Of a stretch of 64,000 bases of DNA, positions 1 to 10,167 are shown one piece after another. Position 1 is the stretch's first letter. Each line of letters starts with the position of its first letter. The translations under genes were made by a program, and so were the position numbers. The notes below the pieces were generated by a model. That model did no database searches and was not told where the DNA came from. It saw only the letters and a program-made list of their open reading frames with translations. This stretch comes from CAWGYT01 sp963826795 (GTDB taxonomy: Bacteria > Planctomycetota > Planctomycetia > Pirellulales > Pirellulaceae): the NCBI GenBank assembly GCA_963826795.1, contig CAWGYT010000013.1:62001-126000 (forward strand), in the 5' to 3' direction.

Positions 1-414
1 GTCCGCCTCACGGCGTCGATCGTGTTCATCTTCCCCGCCGAACCCGCCTTGCTCGAGGAGCCGTTGGCGGGCCGCGGCGGCGAGCCAGAGGTAGATCAGG
101 TAACCGAGGCCACCGGCCAGCGCGACCCAGACCAGATACTGAAGGCCACGCCAAAACGCGTCCCAGGACCCCATGTGCCAATTGCTTCCTGCGGACCGGG
201 TCGACCATTCCCAATCGGCGGATTGCCGGGGCGGGCGTTCCGGGCTGACTTCGACCGGAACGATCGCCTTCTGCTGGGCGTCGTACCAGGGAAACTCGCC
301 CGCCTGCTGGAAGTCTTCCGGCGTCAGTTCAGCGGCCGCGACGCCCACGGTGATGGCGCATGCGGCGAGCCCGCATGTGGTTCCCAGAATCGCCGCGACG
401 GGAAGGCGCCTCAT
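1..414 (-). CDS. Membrane protein, DUF4129-type by context (3' part missing)
   Basis: Only the first ~138 residues are present; the gene runs off the left edge. It opens with MRRLPVAAILG and an Ala-rich hydrophobic stretch that looks like a signal peptide. An extracytoplasmic segment rich in Trp and Pro follows. A transmembrane helix lies at about residues 105-127 (FWRGLQYLVWVALAGG), and a charged cytoplasmic stretch ends at the window edge. The ATG overlaps the upstream stop as ATGA, so it is translationally coupled to the gene at 411-1293. In planctomycetes the order RDD, SpoIIM, membrane protein, DUF4129 is common next to MoxR ATPase and DUF58 genes, and that context is the main reason for the call. 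The diagnostic C-terminal part is outside the window. Confidence 0.6.
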   Translation of the reverse strand, partial: MRRLPVAAILGTTCGLAACAITVGVAAAELTPEDFQQAGEFPWYDAQQKAIVPVEVSPERPPRQSADWEWSTRSAGSNWHMGSWDAFWRGLQYLVWVALAGGLGYLIYLWLAAAARQRLLEQGGFGGEDEHDRRREAD

Positions 415-1293
415 GCCATTTGCTCCCGCAGCTCCTGCGCCGCCGCGCGAACACGCAAGTCCACTTCCCAACCCTCCCGCCGAATTCGCAGGTCCAAATA
501 GTCCAGGAATTTCACCACGGTCGTGTACAGGGCCACGAGCCACATCGTGGCCGGAAAAATCAACTCGACCATCAGCGGCCCCCAGCGCCAGTTGTTGGTC
601 ACGATCCCAACCGTGAACCAAAGCGTGGCGGCGATCGACAAGGCGAGCGCGGTGGCGGCTGCCGCGCTGGTGATCCAGCGCCCGATCAGGTCGCCCGTAT
701 TGGCCGAATGCAGCGACCGCGCGCGGCGTCCAATCGTGATCGTGCGTTGGTCCTGCCGCCGGATCGGATTTCGTTCCAGCAACACGATTTCGTTGATGAA
801 AGGCCGAGTCGCTCGCAGGAGCAGACTGTAAACCGCCAGCAGTGCGAGCGCGACTTCCGAACGCGACGCATCCAGACTCGGACGGAGCCCTATCGCAATG
901 ACGCAATAGCACCGCCCCGCCGCGGATGACCCCCTGCGTCCAAATCAGCCCTCCCACGGCCTCGCGAATGGAGGTCGCAATCGAGCGCCACTTGAGATCC
1001 TGCAAGAACATCGCTCGACCCAGGACTTGGGTCGTCGGTATCGTGGCGATCGGAGCCTCCAGAAAGACAAGCAACGTCATCAGCCGCAGGTACCGTGTGA
1101 TCGATTGAGAGGTGTATTCATCCGCGACGATCCAGTGCAGCAAGAGGCCATTGGCCAGGCCCAGCGGACCCCCGACGACCAGCGTGCTGATCAGCAGCGG
1201 CCGGCGATAGATCCACGTCACGCGGAGCGCGAGATCCAAAATTTCCCACGTGCCGCGTGGGCGAATCACAATCCGGGTTCGGTCAAGCTGCAC
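411..1293 (-). CDS. Multi-pass membrane protein of the RDD/SpoIIM cluster (frameshifted)
   Basis: About 293 residues when read through one frame change. A GTG start at 1293 gives VQLDRTRIVIRPRG and overlaps the end of the SpoIIM gene by 11 bases. Hydrophobic segments include PLLISTLVVGGPLGLANGLL, YLRLMTLLVFLEAP and VALALLAVYSLLL. The motif RPFINEIVLLERNP followed by TIGRRARSLH lies between helices. Frame 1 carries the protein to about position 905 and the rest continues in the next frame. Dropping one base near 900-905 gives a continuous AVLLVIAIGLRPSLD, and the span of 883 bases is one more than a multiple of three. I infer an indel error rather than a dead gene. The function is unknown; the position between SpoIIM and DUF4129-like genes suggests a structural membrane role. 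Confidence 0.7.
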
Positions 1294-2266
1294 TCGAGTC
1301 CTCTCGCGGATAACCCAGCACGACAAGGTAGAACATCAGCAACCCGCTGGAGATCACCGCCACGGCCGCCTTGACCTCGTAAGGCGCCGCGGAGGGCGAC
1401 AGGAAGGCCTCGATCAGTGCCGCCAGAAAAAACAAGATCATCGCGGTCCCCATGATCGGCATCGCTTCCAACGCGGTTTTGCGAAGTGAATCGACGCGCG
1501 TCATTCCGTTGGTCCGGAGCCAGGCCAGGCCCAGTCGCAGGCCGGCGCCGGCTGACAACACAATGGCCGTGAGCTCGAAGGGGCCATGCGCTGTAACGAA
1601 ATGAAAAAAATTGACGCCCGACGGGACGTCCGGTCGGGCCATGTAGCCGAACGAAGCTCCCAAGACGGCGGAATTGAACGCGGTCACGAGCAGCCCGGGT
1701 AACACCAGCAGCCCTCCGGCGAAACATTTCAGGCCGATTCCCGTGTTGTGGTAAATGTAGAAAGCGGCCATGAAAGGGTTGTACGAGGCCGCGCGACCGG
1801 CGATCGGCTCGCTGAAGTTGCTTTCCAATGTATTAATTTGCGCATCACCCAAGACTTGTTCCGCATAGCCCGGCCACAGATTTTCGGAAAACGCGAGAAA
1901 CGCAGAGATCAAGAACACGCCCCAAAACAGCAGAAACGCCCCTTGCACGCACCCGTCGCGAAAGATCCGCTGAGGCACTTCGACCAGCAACATCTCGCCC
2001 CAGGCCGCGAAGTCGAAGGTTCGGCTGCGATAAAGCTGGTTGTGGGCTCGCCCGACTAGCCGATGGAGATATTGGACGGTATTGGGCGGTAAGCGATAGG
2101 CGTCAGCCAGGGCCAGGTCGGCACACGCGCTGCGGTACAGCGACGCAAACCGCGCCACGGTCGGGCCATCCATTCGCTGGCGGCGTCGGTCCTCCAGGAC
2201 CACGCACAGCCGATCCAGTTCTTGCCACTGACCGCGACGACTTGCCAACACATCGGCGATCTTCAT
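1283..2266 (-). CDS. Stage II sporulation protein M (SpoIIM/DUF95) family membrane protein
   Basis: 327 residues from ATG 2266 (MKIADVLASRRGQWQEL). The soluble N-terminal ~100 residues hold the helical LASLYR/DLALADAYR-type region seen in non-sporulating SpoIIM homologues. Several membrane helices follow, for example GAFLLFWGVFLISAFLAF, AFYIYHNTGIGLKCFAGGLL and VNFFHFVTAHGPFELTAIVL. The HG-PFEL segment is typical of the family. An in-frame extension upstream exists but would overlap the RDD gene, so the ATG four bases after the RDD stop is preferred. Planctomycetes do not sporulate; the family name is historical. It sits in a tight same-strand run with the RDD gene upstream and two membrane proteins downstream. 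Confidence 0.85.
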   Translation of the reverse strand: MKIADVLASRRGQWQELDRLCVVLEDRRRQRMDGPTVARFASLYRSACADLALADAYRLPPNTVQYLHRLVGRAHNQLYRSRTFDFAAWGEMLLVEVPQRIFRDGCVQGAFLLFWGVFLISAFLAFSENLWPGYAEQVLGDAQINTLESNFSEPIAGRAASYNPFMAAFYIYHNTGIGLKCFAGGLLVLPGLLVTAFNSAVLGASFGYMARPDVPSGVNFFHFVTAHGPFELTAIVLSAGAGLRLGLAWLRTNGMTRVDSLRKTALEAMPIMGTAMILFFLAALIEAFLSPSAAPYEVKAAVAVISSGLLMFYLVVLGYPREDSSAA

Positions 2267-2270
2267 CCGA

Positions 2271-3176
2271 CTAGGCCTCCGCCGACACAGGGTCAGCCGT
2301 TGTCGCGGGACGCTCGGCGGGCAACGTCGTCCCGGGCTTCCCGCGGCTGTCACTTGGCCCGGGCGATTGAGCCGCCACGAACGTGCGATAGTACAGGGCG
2401 CATAACAGCAAGTCATGATCCAGATTCGGGGGCAGCCCGAAACGCGCCGTCAAGGGTTCGCCTAAATGGTGAGCAATCTCCGCTCGGCGCGCTGCCGACA
2501 AATAGCGACGACGCTCGACGTAAGCGGCCAGGGCTCGAGACAACGCGTGGCTCACGGTGAAACTGGCCGGCAACTCGCTCGCCAAACGTCGAACTTCGGG
2601 ATGGTCCATTTTCGCGACCGACAGCAGCCACTGCCGTTCTTCCACGACCACCATCGTGCCACAGACCAAATCTCCGAGTCGCTGAGAGCGTCGGGTGACG
2701 ATTGGCGTGAGCAGCCCGATCAGACAGGAAGGAATGGCCCACGGCCCTTCCTCGCCCACCCAGGCTCCCAAGGGAATCAGGGGCATCATGTCGACCAGCC
2801 GCAGCACGTTCCGCATCACCGCCTGCAGGCCGTTGATCGGCTGACCGTCGATTCGCAAGACCCGCATGCCCAACAGACGCTTGCCAACCGTTTGGCCGTT
2901 CCAAAAGGTCTCCAGCAGCCCGCCATAAAACCACTCCATGACAAACCACAGCAGCAGCCACAGGCTGAATCCCAAGCTCGAAAAAGCACCTCCGCCCAGC
3001 CCGCCCGCGATGGCCAGCAGGATGAACACACCGATCCAGATCGCGAAACGCAGGCTGACGTCGATCAGAAAGGCCGGCAAACGTCGAAACGGGCCGGCCA
3101 ATTGATACTGAAACGAAATATTTTCGGGCGTCACCACGTCGATCGTGGAATCGATCTGCCTGGATTCTGGCGGCAT
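2271..3176 (-). CDS. RDD family membrane protein
   Basis: 301 residues from ATG 3176 (MPPESRQIDSTIDVVTPENI). The RDD domain occupies roughly residues 25-185. It starts with FQYQLAGPFRRLPAFLIDVSLRF, where the Arg and Asp of the family name lie, continues with a helix IGVFILLAIAGGLGG and the segment NGQTVGKRLLGMRVL, and ends near RRSQRLGDLVCGTMVVV. The C-terminal ~110 residues are soluble and contain RRRYLSAARRAEIAHHLGEP. RDD proteins are three-helix membrane proteins whose roles are mostly unknown, with transport suggested for some. It is the first gene of the four-gene minus-strand cluster; the next start lies four bases after its stop. Confidence 0.88.
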   Translation of the reverse strand: MPPESRQIDSTIDVVTPENISFQYQLAGPFRRLPAFLIDVSLRFAIWIGVFILLAIAGGLGGGAFSSLGFSLWLLLWFVMEWFYGGLLETFWNGQTVGKRLLGMRVLRIDGQPINGLQAVMRNVLRLVDMMPLIPLGAWVGEEGPWAIPSCLIGLLTPIVTRRSQRLGDLVCGTMVVVEERQWLLSVAKMDHPEVRRLASELPASFTVSHALSRALAAYVERRRYLSAARRAEIAHHLGEPLTARFGLPPNLDHDLLLCALYYRTFVAAQSPGPSDSRGKPGTTLPAERPATTADPVSAEA

Positions 3177-3423
3177 GCGGGCGTTACGCTCTGGGAGTAG
3201 ATGAGCAGGGAGTTGTTGTGCGCGTCGACTTCCGATTATTATTCCGAATGCTCGCGGCCCCGCAATGGTGCGATTCCGGGGACGCCAGGCCACGCGGTCG
3301 CCGGCCGGCGGGAACGCCAGTCGACGGGGATGCCGGCCGACGGGGATGCAGAGTCCGACGGGCACCGTTCGTTTCCAAACTAAAACCATTTCGCAACTGG
3401 GTCGCTGGGGCGGGGGGATTCGT

Positions 3424-4155
3424 ATGTCGCTGCTCGATCGAAGAGTCCTCGTAACCGGCGGCGGGACCGGCATTGGTCAGGCCATCGCCTGGGCCTTCGG
3501 AGCGGCCGGCAGCCGAGTCGTGGTGGCCGGTCGGCGCGAGTCGAAACTGCAGGAAACCGTCAATGCCGCGCCGCCCGGATGTTCCATTCGGTCACGCGTT
3601 GTCGATGTGACCGACCGAGCGGGCGTCGAGCAACTGGTGGGCTGGGCGACCGACCAACTGCAGGGTATTGACATCCTGGTTCACGCCGCGGGTGTGAACA
3701 TCAAACAACGCTCCATGCTCGACATGACACCCGAACAATGGGATCAGATTCTCGCCGTGAACGCGACCGGCGCCTACAACTGTATGTGGGCCGTGTTGCC
3801 CCAAATGCGTCAAAGGCAGGATGGGATCATCATCAATATCACCTCGATCGCTGGGAAACGAGCGGCAGATCTGGGCGGGATCGCCTATTGTGCCTCGAAA
3901 TTCGCCGCGACCGGGCTGGGCACCGCGGTGGGCCTGGAAGAGGCACGACGGGGAATCCGCGTCACCAACGTCTATCCCGGCGAAGTGGACACGCCGCTAC
4001 TGCACCAACGGCCGCAGCCCGTGTCGGAGGAACGGCGTGGGCTGATGCTGCAACCCCGAGATGTCGCGCAGATCGTGCTCGCGGTCGCTGAACTGCCGCC
4101 GCGAGCTCACGTGCCGGAACTGGTCATCAAACCACTTGTTCAGGAATACGCCTAA
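3424..4155 (+). CDS. Short-chain dehydrogenase/reductase (SDR)
   Basis: 243 residues from ATG 3424. It is a classical SDR with a Rossmann glycine motif TGGGTGIG at residues 11-18 and GRR at 36-38, which favours NADP(H). The DV of LVVDV-type strands and HAAG (usually NAAG) at 87-90 are present. The catalytic set is Ser141 in NITSIAG and the YCASK motif with Tyr155 and Lys159. The substrate cannot be told from sequence. An in-frame extension to 3265 exists but is low complexity, with short repeats of GACGGGGATGCCGGCC type at 3310-3360, so I start at the residue where homology begins. Transcribed away from the RDD gene; the next gene (msrA) follows after 69 bases. Confidence 0.9.
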   Translation: MSLLDRRVLVTGGGTGIGQAIAWAFGAAGSRVVVAGRRESKLQETVNAAPPGCSIRSRVVDVTDRAGVEQLVGWATDQLQGIDILVHAAGVNIKQRSMLDMTPEQWDQILAVNATGAYNCMWAVLPQMRQRQDGIIINITSIAGKRAADLGGIAYCASKFAATGLGTAVGLEEARRGIRVTNVYPGEVDTPLLHQRPQPVSEERRGLMLQPRDVAQIVLAVAELPPRAHVPELVIKPLVQEYA

Positions 4156-4224
4156 GCCCGAGCCAAGTGAAGGGTTTCACCGACCCCAACTTTCAGCTGT
4201 CACACAGCACTAGGAGCCGAGCCG

Positions 4225-4926
4225 ATGAAGATGTCTATTCGGAGTCCACTACTCGTCGTCGGCGTCGTCCTGCTTAACGGCTGCGGCCCCGCCGGAAGCG
4301 CGCCGCCCGCAGCCAACTCGGATCATGTGACCCGAGAGACCGCAGAGACTCAAGTGACGAAGAAGCTTGCCCCGGCGAAGGATCCACAAGATATGCCTGA
4401 ACTCGAAACCACCACCCTCGGCGCCGGATGTTTTTGGTGCATCGAGGCCGTCTTGCTGCGATTTAAAGGCGTCGAATCGGTGACTTCCGGCTACATGGGT
4501 GGCCAGTTGCCGAATCCTACGTATGAACAAGTCTGCTCAGGCCGCACGGGCCATGCCGAGGTCGTGCAGGTGAAGTTCGATCCGAAGGTTCTCGCCTTCT
4601 CCGACTTGTTGGACGTGTTCTGGCAGCTCCATGACCCGACCACGCTCAATCGCCAGGGGTTCGACGTCGGCACCCAGTACCGCTCGGCCATCTTCTACCA
4701 CTCGCCGCAGCAGCGCGAACAGGCCGAGTTGTCGAAGAAGAAATGGAACGAATCGGGCAAGTTTTCGGATCCGATCGTGACCGAGATCACCGAGGCATCC
4801 GAGTTCTACCCGGCCGAAGCCTACCATCAGGACTACTTCAACAAGAACCCCCGAAATCCGTATTGCCGGGCCAATATTCTGCCCAAGTTCAAGAAGCTTG
4901 GGCTCTTGAAGGATTCGGATTACTAG
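4225..4926 (+). CDS. msrA: Peptide methionine sulfoxide reductase MsrA, lipoprotein form
   Basis: 233 residues; ATG 4225 follows a GGAG at 4213-4216. The N-terminus is a lipoprotein signal (SPLLVVGVVLLNGC, lipobox Cys20), then a linker of ~40 residues and the MsrA domain from about residue 60. The catalytic motif GCFWC lies at 68-72, with Cys69 as the nucleophile, and YMGG, GHAEVV, FWQLHDPTTLNRQG, GTQYRSAIF and AYHQDYF are all family landmarks. MsrA reduces methionine-S-sulfoxide in proteins using thioredoxin-like donors. The lipobox implies action outside the cytoplasmic membrane, on exported proteins. This export is inferred from the signal alone. Confidence 0.94.
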   Translation: MKMSIRSPLLVVGVVLLNGCGPAGSAPPAANSDHVTRETAETQVTKKLAPAKDPQDMPELETTTLGAGCFWCIEAVLLRFKGVESVTSGYMGGQLPNPTYEQVCSGRTGHAEVVQVKFDPKVLAFSDLLDVFWQLHDPTTLNRQGFDVGTQYRSAIFYHSPQQREQAELSKKKWNESGKFSDPIVTEITEASEFYPAEAYHQDYFNKNPRNPYCRANILPKFKKLGLLKDSDY

Positions 4927-5062
4927 TCGGCGATGGGAGGGCGTTGGACCGCGAGGGCGTTGGACCGGGAGGGCGTTGGACCGGGAGCCTCGGCCTCTCG
5001 AAGATCACCCGCCCTCCCGACCTGACACTTGAACCGATTCAAAACCCCTTTCGGCTCGGCGG
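4927..5062. repeat. Short tandem GGGCGTTGGACCG repeats between msrA and the GspF-like gene
   Basis: Between the converging msrA and GspF-like genes, GAGGGCGTTGGACCG-type units recur three times (about 4937-4985), differing at single bases, and end in GGGAGCCTCGGCC. No open reading frame or hairpin terminator is evident. Confidence 0.6.
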
Positions 5063-6097
5063 TTACATCTTTGACGCCTCGTCGAGGATACCCAGGTAGA
5101 AGTTGAACACACGAAAGATCAGGAAGATCAGGATTGCGGCCACGAAGGCCCAGACGGCCAGGGTCGCGAAGAGCGTGACGCCGGTCATCGTGGCCTTGGC
5201 GCGTTGCTGATAGTCTTCCGCCAACTTCAGCAGCGTCTCGCTCACGCGTCCGCTCTGCTCTCCCACTTCCAGCGCGTCGAGAAACTCGATGGGAAACGCA
5301 CCGGTGTCACGGAGCGCGGCGTGCATTTCGCGGCCGGCTTTGAGCTGTCGATCGACCTCGTCGGCGTGCTGCCGATAAAACTCGTTGGACGTGCTGGAGA
5401 GCGCCAGCCGCATCGACTGGCGGGCGCCGGCCCCGGAATCGATGGCCAGCCCCAGTGCCCAGGCCATGCGTGACAGCGACGTCAGCCGCAGATTCGGGCC
5501 GAGGCCCGGAATTCGAATCAGCGCCTGTGAGACGTGGTGGGCGAGGAAGCCTTGCGTCAGCACGCGATGTGCCAGCAAGCCGCACGCGGCCACGAGGCCC
5601 AGCCCCACCAGATAGCGGACCAAGCCGCGCGTCCCGACCAGCCCGTAACCCAGGATGTCGACTTCCTCGCCGGTCATGCTGGCCACCCAGCCGAGCGCGA
5701 GGATCAGAATCCCGACTACACAGACGGCCATCGCCAGTTGCAGGGCGGGCCAGGCGATCCCGAGCAAAAAGACGCGTCGCAACTGAACGAGATGTTCGTA
5801 GTACTCGGCCAGCTTCGGCAACACATGGTCCAGTTTGCCCGTTTGCTCGCCAACCGCGATCATTTCCCGGAAGAAGGGCGGGAAATACGCGCCGGTCCGA
5901 GCCAAGGCGTCGGGCAAGCTCTCTCCTTCCTGCACGGCATCTCGGACTTGGGCGAGCTGGCGGCGTTGGAAGGGCGAGCCCGATTCGGCCTCGCGCTGGA
6001 GCACGCGCCGGACATCGATGCCGGCACTCAGGCCGGTGCCGATTCGCCGGCTGAGTTGAGCAAGCGGCTTCCAGCCGATTCTTGGGGGGCTGAGCAT
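5063..6097 (-). CDS. Type II secretion / pilus system inner-membrane platform protein, GspF family
   Basis: 344 residues from ATG 6097 (MLSPPRIGWKPLAQL). It holds two copies of the T2SF domain. The first is residues ~10-130, with LSRRIGTGLSAGIDVRRVL, MIAVGEQTGKLDHVLPKLAEYYE and a helix. The second is ~200-330, with LSRMAWALGLAIDSGAGARQ, EVGEQSGRVSETLLKLAEDY and a C-terminal helix WAFVAAILIFLIF. GspF/PilC proteins anchor the secretion ATPase and assemble pseudopili. No gspE or gspG gene is adjacent, so it may serve a system encoded elsewhere. The longer in-frame start at 6556 would run into tyrA's 5' end and has no signal of conservation. Confidence 0.88.
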   Translation of the reverse strand: MLSPPRIGWKPLAQLSRRIGTGLSAGIDVRRVLQREAESGSPFQRRQLAQVRDAVQEGESLPDALARTGAYFPPFFREMIAVGEQTGKLDHVLPKLAEYYEHLVQLRRVFLLGIAWPALQLAMAVCVVGILILALGWVASMTGEEVDILGYGLVGTRGLVRYLVGLGLVAACGLLAHRVLTQGFLAHHVSQALIRIPGLGPNLRLTSLSRMAWALGLAIDSGAGARQSMRLALSSTSNEFYRQHADEVDRQLKAGREMHAALRDTGAFPIEFLDALEVGEQSGRVSETLLKLAEDYQQRAKATMTGVTLFATLAVWAFVAAILIFLIFRVFNFYLGILDEASKM

Positions 6098-6302
6098 CGA
6101 CCGTTGGCCTTGAAAAGAGAAACTCGCGCGATCCCGCCACGGAGTGCAGCTTAACCGCTTCGCGGGACGCCTTCTATAGGACGTCACGCTGCCACGGGGC
6201 GCCTCGCGCCGCCGTCGCGTGCCCTGTCGCGGAGAGTCTTGCCGTGATCTAAAATGCGGCTTCGCTGAAGGTTTCTTCCAACCGTACTGAAGGTGACTTG
6301 CG

Positions 6303-7156
6303 TTGAACGCGTCCTCTTGGGACACCGTGGCAATCGTTGGCGTGGGACTGATTGGCGGTTCCATCGGTCTGGCGCTGCGCAGCGCGACCTGGCTCGGCGG
6401 GTTATCGGCATCGGACGCCATGCATCGCGGCTGGAACAGGCTCGGGATCGCGGCGCCGTGACGGAAACCACGACGGATCTGGCCCGCGGCGTGGCGGAGG
6501 CCCAGTTGATCCTGGTCTGTTCGCCCGTCGAGACGATTGCGGAGCAGGTGATTCAAGTCGCCGATTCCTGTTCACCGACGGCGATCATCACGGATGCGGG
6601 TAGCACCAAGTTGGGGATCGTCGAGCGGGTGGCGGCGGGGCTTCCCGGCGGGAAGGCGACGTTTGTCGGAAGCCATCCGTTGGCCGGTAGCGAAAAGACG
6701 GGAGTCGCACACGCCCAGCCGCATCTTTTTCGCGGCCGAACCGTCGTCGTGACGCCCACGGCGGAAACCCCGGCCTCGGCGCGCGACCGGCTTTGCGCCT
6801 TCTGGACCGGACTGGACGCGTCGGTGATTACGATGAGCCCTGCGGAGCACGACGCGGCCGTGGCGTCGACCAGTCACCTGCCCCACGTCGTTGCATCGGT
6901 GCTGGCGGCCGTGACGCCGGAAGTCTATCTGCCACTGGTGGCCACCGGATGGCTCGATACGACCCGGATCGCCACCGGGGATGTGGAGCTTTGGCGGCAA
7001 ATCCTCAGCGAGAATCGGACGAGCGTCTTGCGGTGCCTGGAGCAGTTTGCGAAAGTGCTGGACTCGTTGACGGTCGCGCTGCGGCAGCGCGATGATCTTG
7101 CCGTTACCGAACTTCTGGCCACCGGGAAGCAACGACGCGATGCTCTGGCAGATTGA
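6303..7156 (+). CDS. tyrA: Prephenate/arogenate dehydrogenase TyrA (frameshifted near N-terminus)
   Basis: It oxidatively decarboxylates prephenate or arogenate in tyrosine synthesis, using NAD(P). The true N-terminus is in a different frame from the body. From TTG 6303 the sequence reads NASSWDTVAIVGVGLIGGSI, the GxGxxGGS nucleotide site. The frame changes at about 6380 and continues as QRDLARRVIGIGR. The span of 854 bases is one short of a multiple of three, so one base is missing. Downstream landmarks are DAGSTK, GSHPLAGSEKTG (about residues 124-135), STSHLPHVVA and the helical C-terminal dimerisation region. A GTG- or TTG-like start with AAGGTG at 6290-6295 is the best available. The 3' end overlaps purL by 17 bases. 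Confidence 0.85.
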
Positions 7157-10095
7157 TATTCATCCGGCGGAGGGACAGCCGGATCTGGACGCTCGGCGAG
7201 TTGCGGCCGACGCCGCGGATTTGGGAATCGCCCACGACTTGCAACTGACGGCCGTACGCGGCTATCTGATTCAAAGTGACGCGACGCAGCCCGAGATCGA
7301 GCGGCTGGCCAGCCAGTTGCTCGCCGATCCGATTGTCGAGCGATTCCGCGTCGCGCCGGTCGGTGATCCTGGCCTTGCCCTGCCCGACGGAGAACCGTTG
7401 GCCGATCTCGGCATGCCCGCGACGACCCAATTGGTCCACGTCCTGCTGAAGCCGGGCGTCATGGATCCGGTGGCCTTGAGCGCCCAGGAAACGATCGCCG
7501 ACTACCAGGTCCCGGTCTTGGCGATCCGCACGTTTCGCAAGTATTGGCTGGCGGGTTTGACGCAGGCCCAGTTGGGGCCGGTGTGCAGCAAGATCTTGGC
7601 CAATGATTCGATCGAACACGTGGTGCTTGGTCCGTTGGAAATGGACCGCATTCAACTCGGGGCGCCGTACGAGTTCGTTCGCGTCGAGGTGCCGGTCAGG
7701 AATTTGAACGATCCGCAGCTGATGCAGCTCAGCCGCGCAGGTCAGCTGTACTTGACCCAAGTCGAAATGCAAACGATTCAGGCTCATTTTCGCGCCTTGG
7801 AGCGTGACCCGACCGACATCGAGCTGGAGACGATCGCGCAGACCTGGAGCGAGCATTGCAGTCACAAGACGCTGGCCGGGCGAATTGAGTATCAGGACGA
7901 GCATGGCACGCGTCGCTTCGACAACATGCTGAAAGAAACGATTTTCGCCGCCACTCGGCAATTGCGGGCCTCGATGGGCGAGCGAGATTGGTGCGTCAGC
8001 GTCTTCGAAGACAATGCCGGGATCGTCCGCTTTGACGAGCAATCCAATGTCGTGTTCAAGGTCGAGACGCATAACCATCCCTCGGCGCTGGAACCCTACG
8101 GCGGCGCCAATACGGGAATCGGTGGCGTGATTCGCGACCCGCTGGGGACCGGCCTGGGAGCCAAGCCCGTCTGCAACACCGACGTCTTTTGTTTCGCTCC
8201 CCCCGATCTTCCTCTGGATCAGCTGCACCCTGGCGTGCAGCACCCCCGCCGCGTGATGAAGGGCGTCGTCGCGGGCGTACGCGATTACGGGAATCGGATG
8301 GGGATTCCGACCGTCAACGGCGCGATCTATTTCGATCGCCGTTACCTCGGAAACCCATTGGTGTATTGCGGCAACGTGGGGATCCTGCCGCGCGACAAGT
8401 CGTTCAAGCAGCCGCAGCCCGGCGACTACATCGTGGCGATCGGGGGCCGCACGGGACGGGATGGGATTCACGGAGCCACGTTCAGTTCGGCGGAGCTGAC
8501 CAGCGAGAGTGAAGCCCTGTCGGGCGGGGCCGTCCAGATCGGCAATGCCGTGATGGAGAAAATGGTCCTCGATGTGCTGATGCAGGCCCGCGATCAAGGG
8601 CTCTTTCATGCCGTGACGGATTGCGGCGCCGGTGGGTTTTCAAGTGCGGTCGGCGAGATGGGCGAGAAGATCGGAGCCGACGTATGGCTCGATCGGGCCC
8701 CTTTGAAGTACGAAGGATTGAGCTACACCGAGATCTGGATCTCCGAGGCCCAAGAGCGAATGGTGCTTGCGGTGCCGCCCGAGAACTGGGAGCCGTTCGC
8801 GGCATTGTGTGCGGCGGAAGATGTCGAAGCGACCATCCTGGGGCAATTCGAGCCGACGGGCAAACTGCGACTGAAGTACCGCGATCAGCTCGTCGGCGAG
8901 CTCTCCATGGAGTTCCTCCACGAGGGCCGTCCCCCCGTGGTCCGGCAAGCAATCTACACGGCGCCGCCAAGCCGGCCGCTGACGCCCGCGCCATCTGAGC
9001 TGGCCGACTACACACCCAAGCTTGTCGAAATGCTCGGCTGTCTCAATCTCGCCAGCAAGGAATGGGTCATCCGGCAATACGATCACGAAGTTCAGGGCGG
9101 GAGCGTCGTTAAGCCGCTGGTGGGAGTGCAGCAAGACGGACCCAGTGACGCCGCCGTCGTCCGGCCGCGTACTGGATTCGCCCCGCGGTCTGGTCATCAG
9201 CTGCGGAATGAATCCCCATTACGGCGACTACGATCCGTACCACATGGCGGCCAGCGCAATCGACGAAGCGGTCCGTAACGCCGTCTGCGTAGGAGCCGAC
9301 CCCGCTCGGATCGCCATCCTCGATAATTTCTGCTGGGGCTACACCGATCGTCCCGAAACGCTCGGGTCGCTGGTCCGCGCCGCCTTGGCTTGCCATGACT
9401 TGGCGATCGCCCTGGAAACCCCGTTCATCAGCGGCAAGGACAGTCTGAATAACGAATTCAGCTATGTCGACGACCAAGGTCAGAAACAGACGATATCAAT
9501 TCCGCCGTCGCTGCTAATCAGCGCCCTCGGACAGATCGCCGACGTGGCGCAGAGTGTCACGATGGACTTGAAAGAGGCCGGCAATCAGCTGTTCCAGGTC
9601 GGGCTCACCCGCGACGAACTTGGCGGCTCCCACTGGGCCCTGATCCACGCCGCCACAGGCGGTCAGGTACCCACCGTCGATGCCGCTCAAGCCAAACGAA
9701 CCTTCGACGCGGTCCATCGCGCGATCAGCCAGGGCGATGTCAGGGCTTGCCACGATCTGAGCGAAGGTGGACTGGCGGTGTCTCTGGCCGAAATGGCGTT
9801 CGCCGGCGGTCTGGGCGCAGCGATCCGATTGGACGAGATTCCCCACGCGGTCGAGGATTCAACGGACCCCGCCGTCGCCCTGCTGTTCTCCGAATCGAAC
9901 TCGCGGTTCGTCTGCGAGGTCCGACCCGAACACGTCGACCGGTTCCGACAAACGCTCGCGGACATCCCGCTGGCGCACCTCGGAGAAGTGACCGAACCAC
10001 CGCAACTGGTCATCCGGCACGGTGGCCACACCCGGGTTTCGGCCTCGATTGACACGCTGAAGGAGGCCTGGCAGGCGCCTTTGCGGTGGCACTGA
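7140..10095 (+). CDS. purL: Phosphoribosylformylglycinamidine synthase PurL with N-terminal PurS-like region (frameshifted)
   Basis: About 985 codons from ATG 7140. It converts FGAR to FGAM with ATP and ammonia from glutamine, the fourth step of purine synthesis. The first ~220 residues hold a PurS-like double repeat (VHVLLKPGVMDPVALSAQE, IRTFRKYW). The synthetase core begins near residue 230 with TWSEHCSHKT and continues with VFKVETHNHPSALEPYGGANTG, GGRTGRDGIHGATFSS, AVTDCGAGGFSS, MNPHYGDYDPYHMAAS, GKDSLNNEF and CHDLSEGGL. The frame changes at about 9163-9170: homology ends in one frame after GPSDAAVVRP and resumes as VLDSPRGLVISCGMN. The span is one base over a multiple of three. purQ follows, so the pair forms the two-subunit enzyme. 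Confidence 0.92.
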
Positions 10096-10167
10096 CCCCC
10101 GTCCCGATTGCCCCGAACCGATTGCCCCGAACCCCTCACTATTTCTCCCGGAAATTGCGACGCTCCC

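Noticed and set aside
7104..8609. 501-codon open frame antisense to purL
   Set aside because: purL has all its family motifs in the plus frame; the antisense product has no recognisable motif.
9163..9172. Programmed frameshifting in purL
   Set aside because: Same kind of single-base change occurs in ten genes without a shared slippery sequence; error is simpler.
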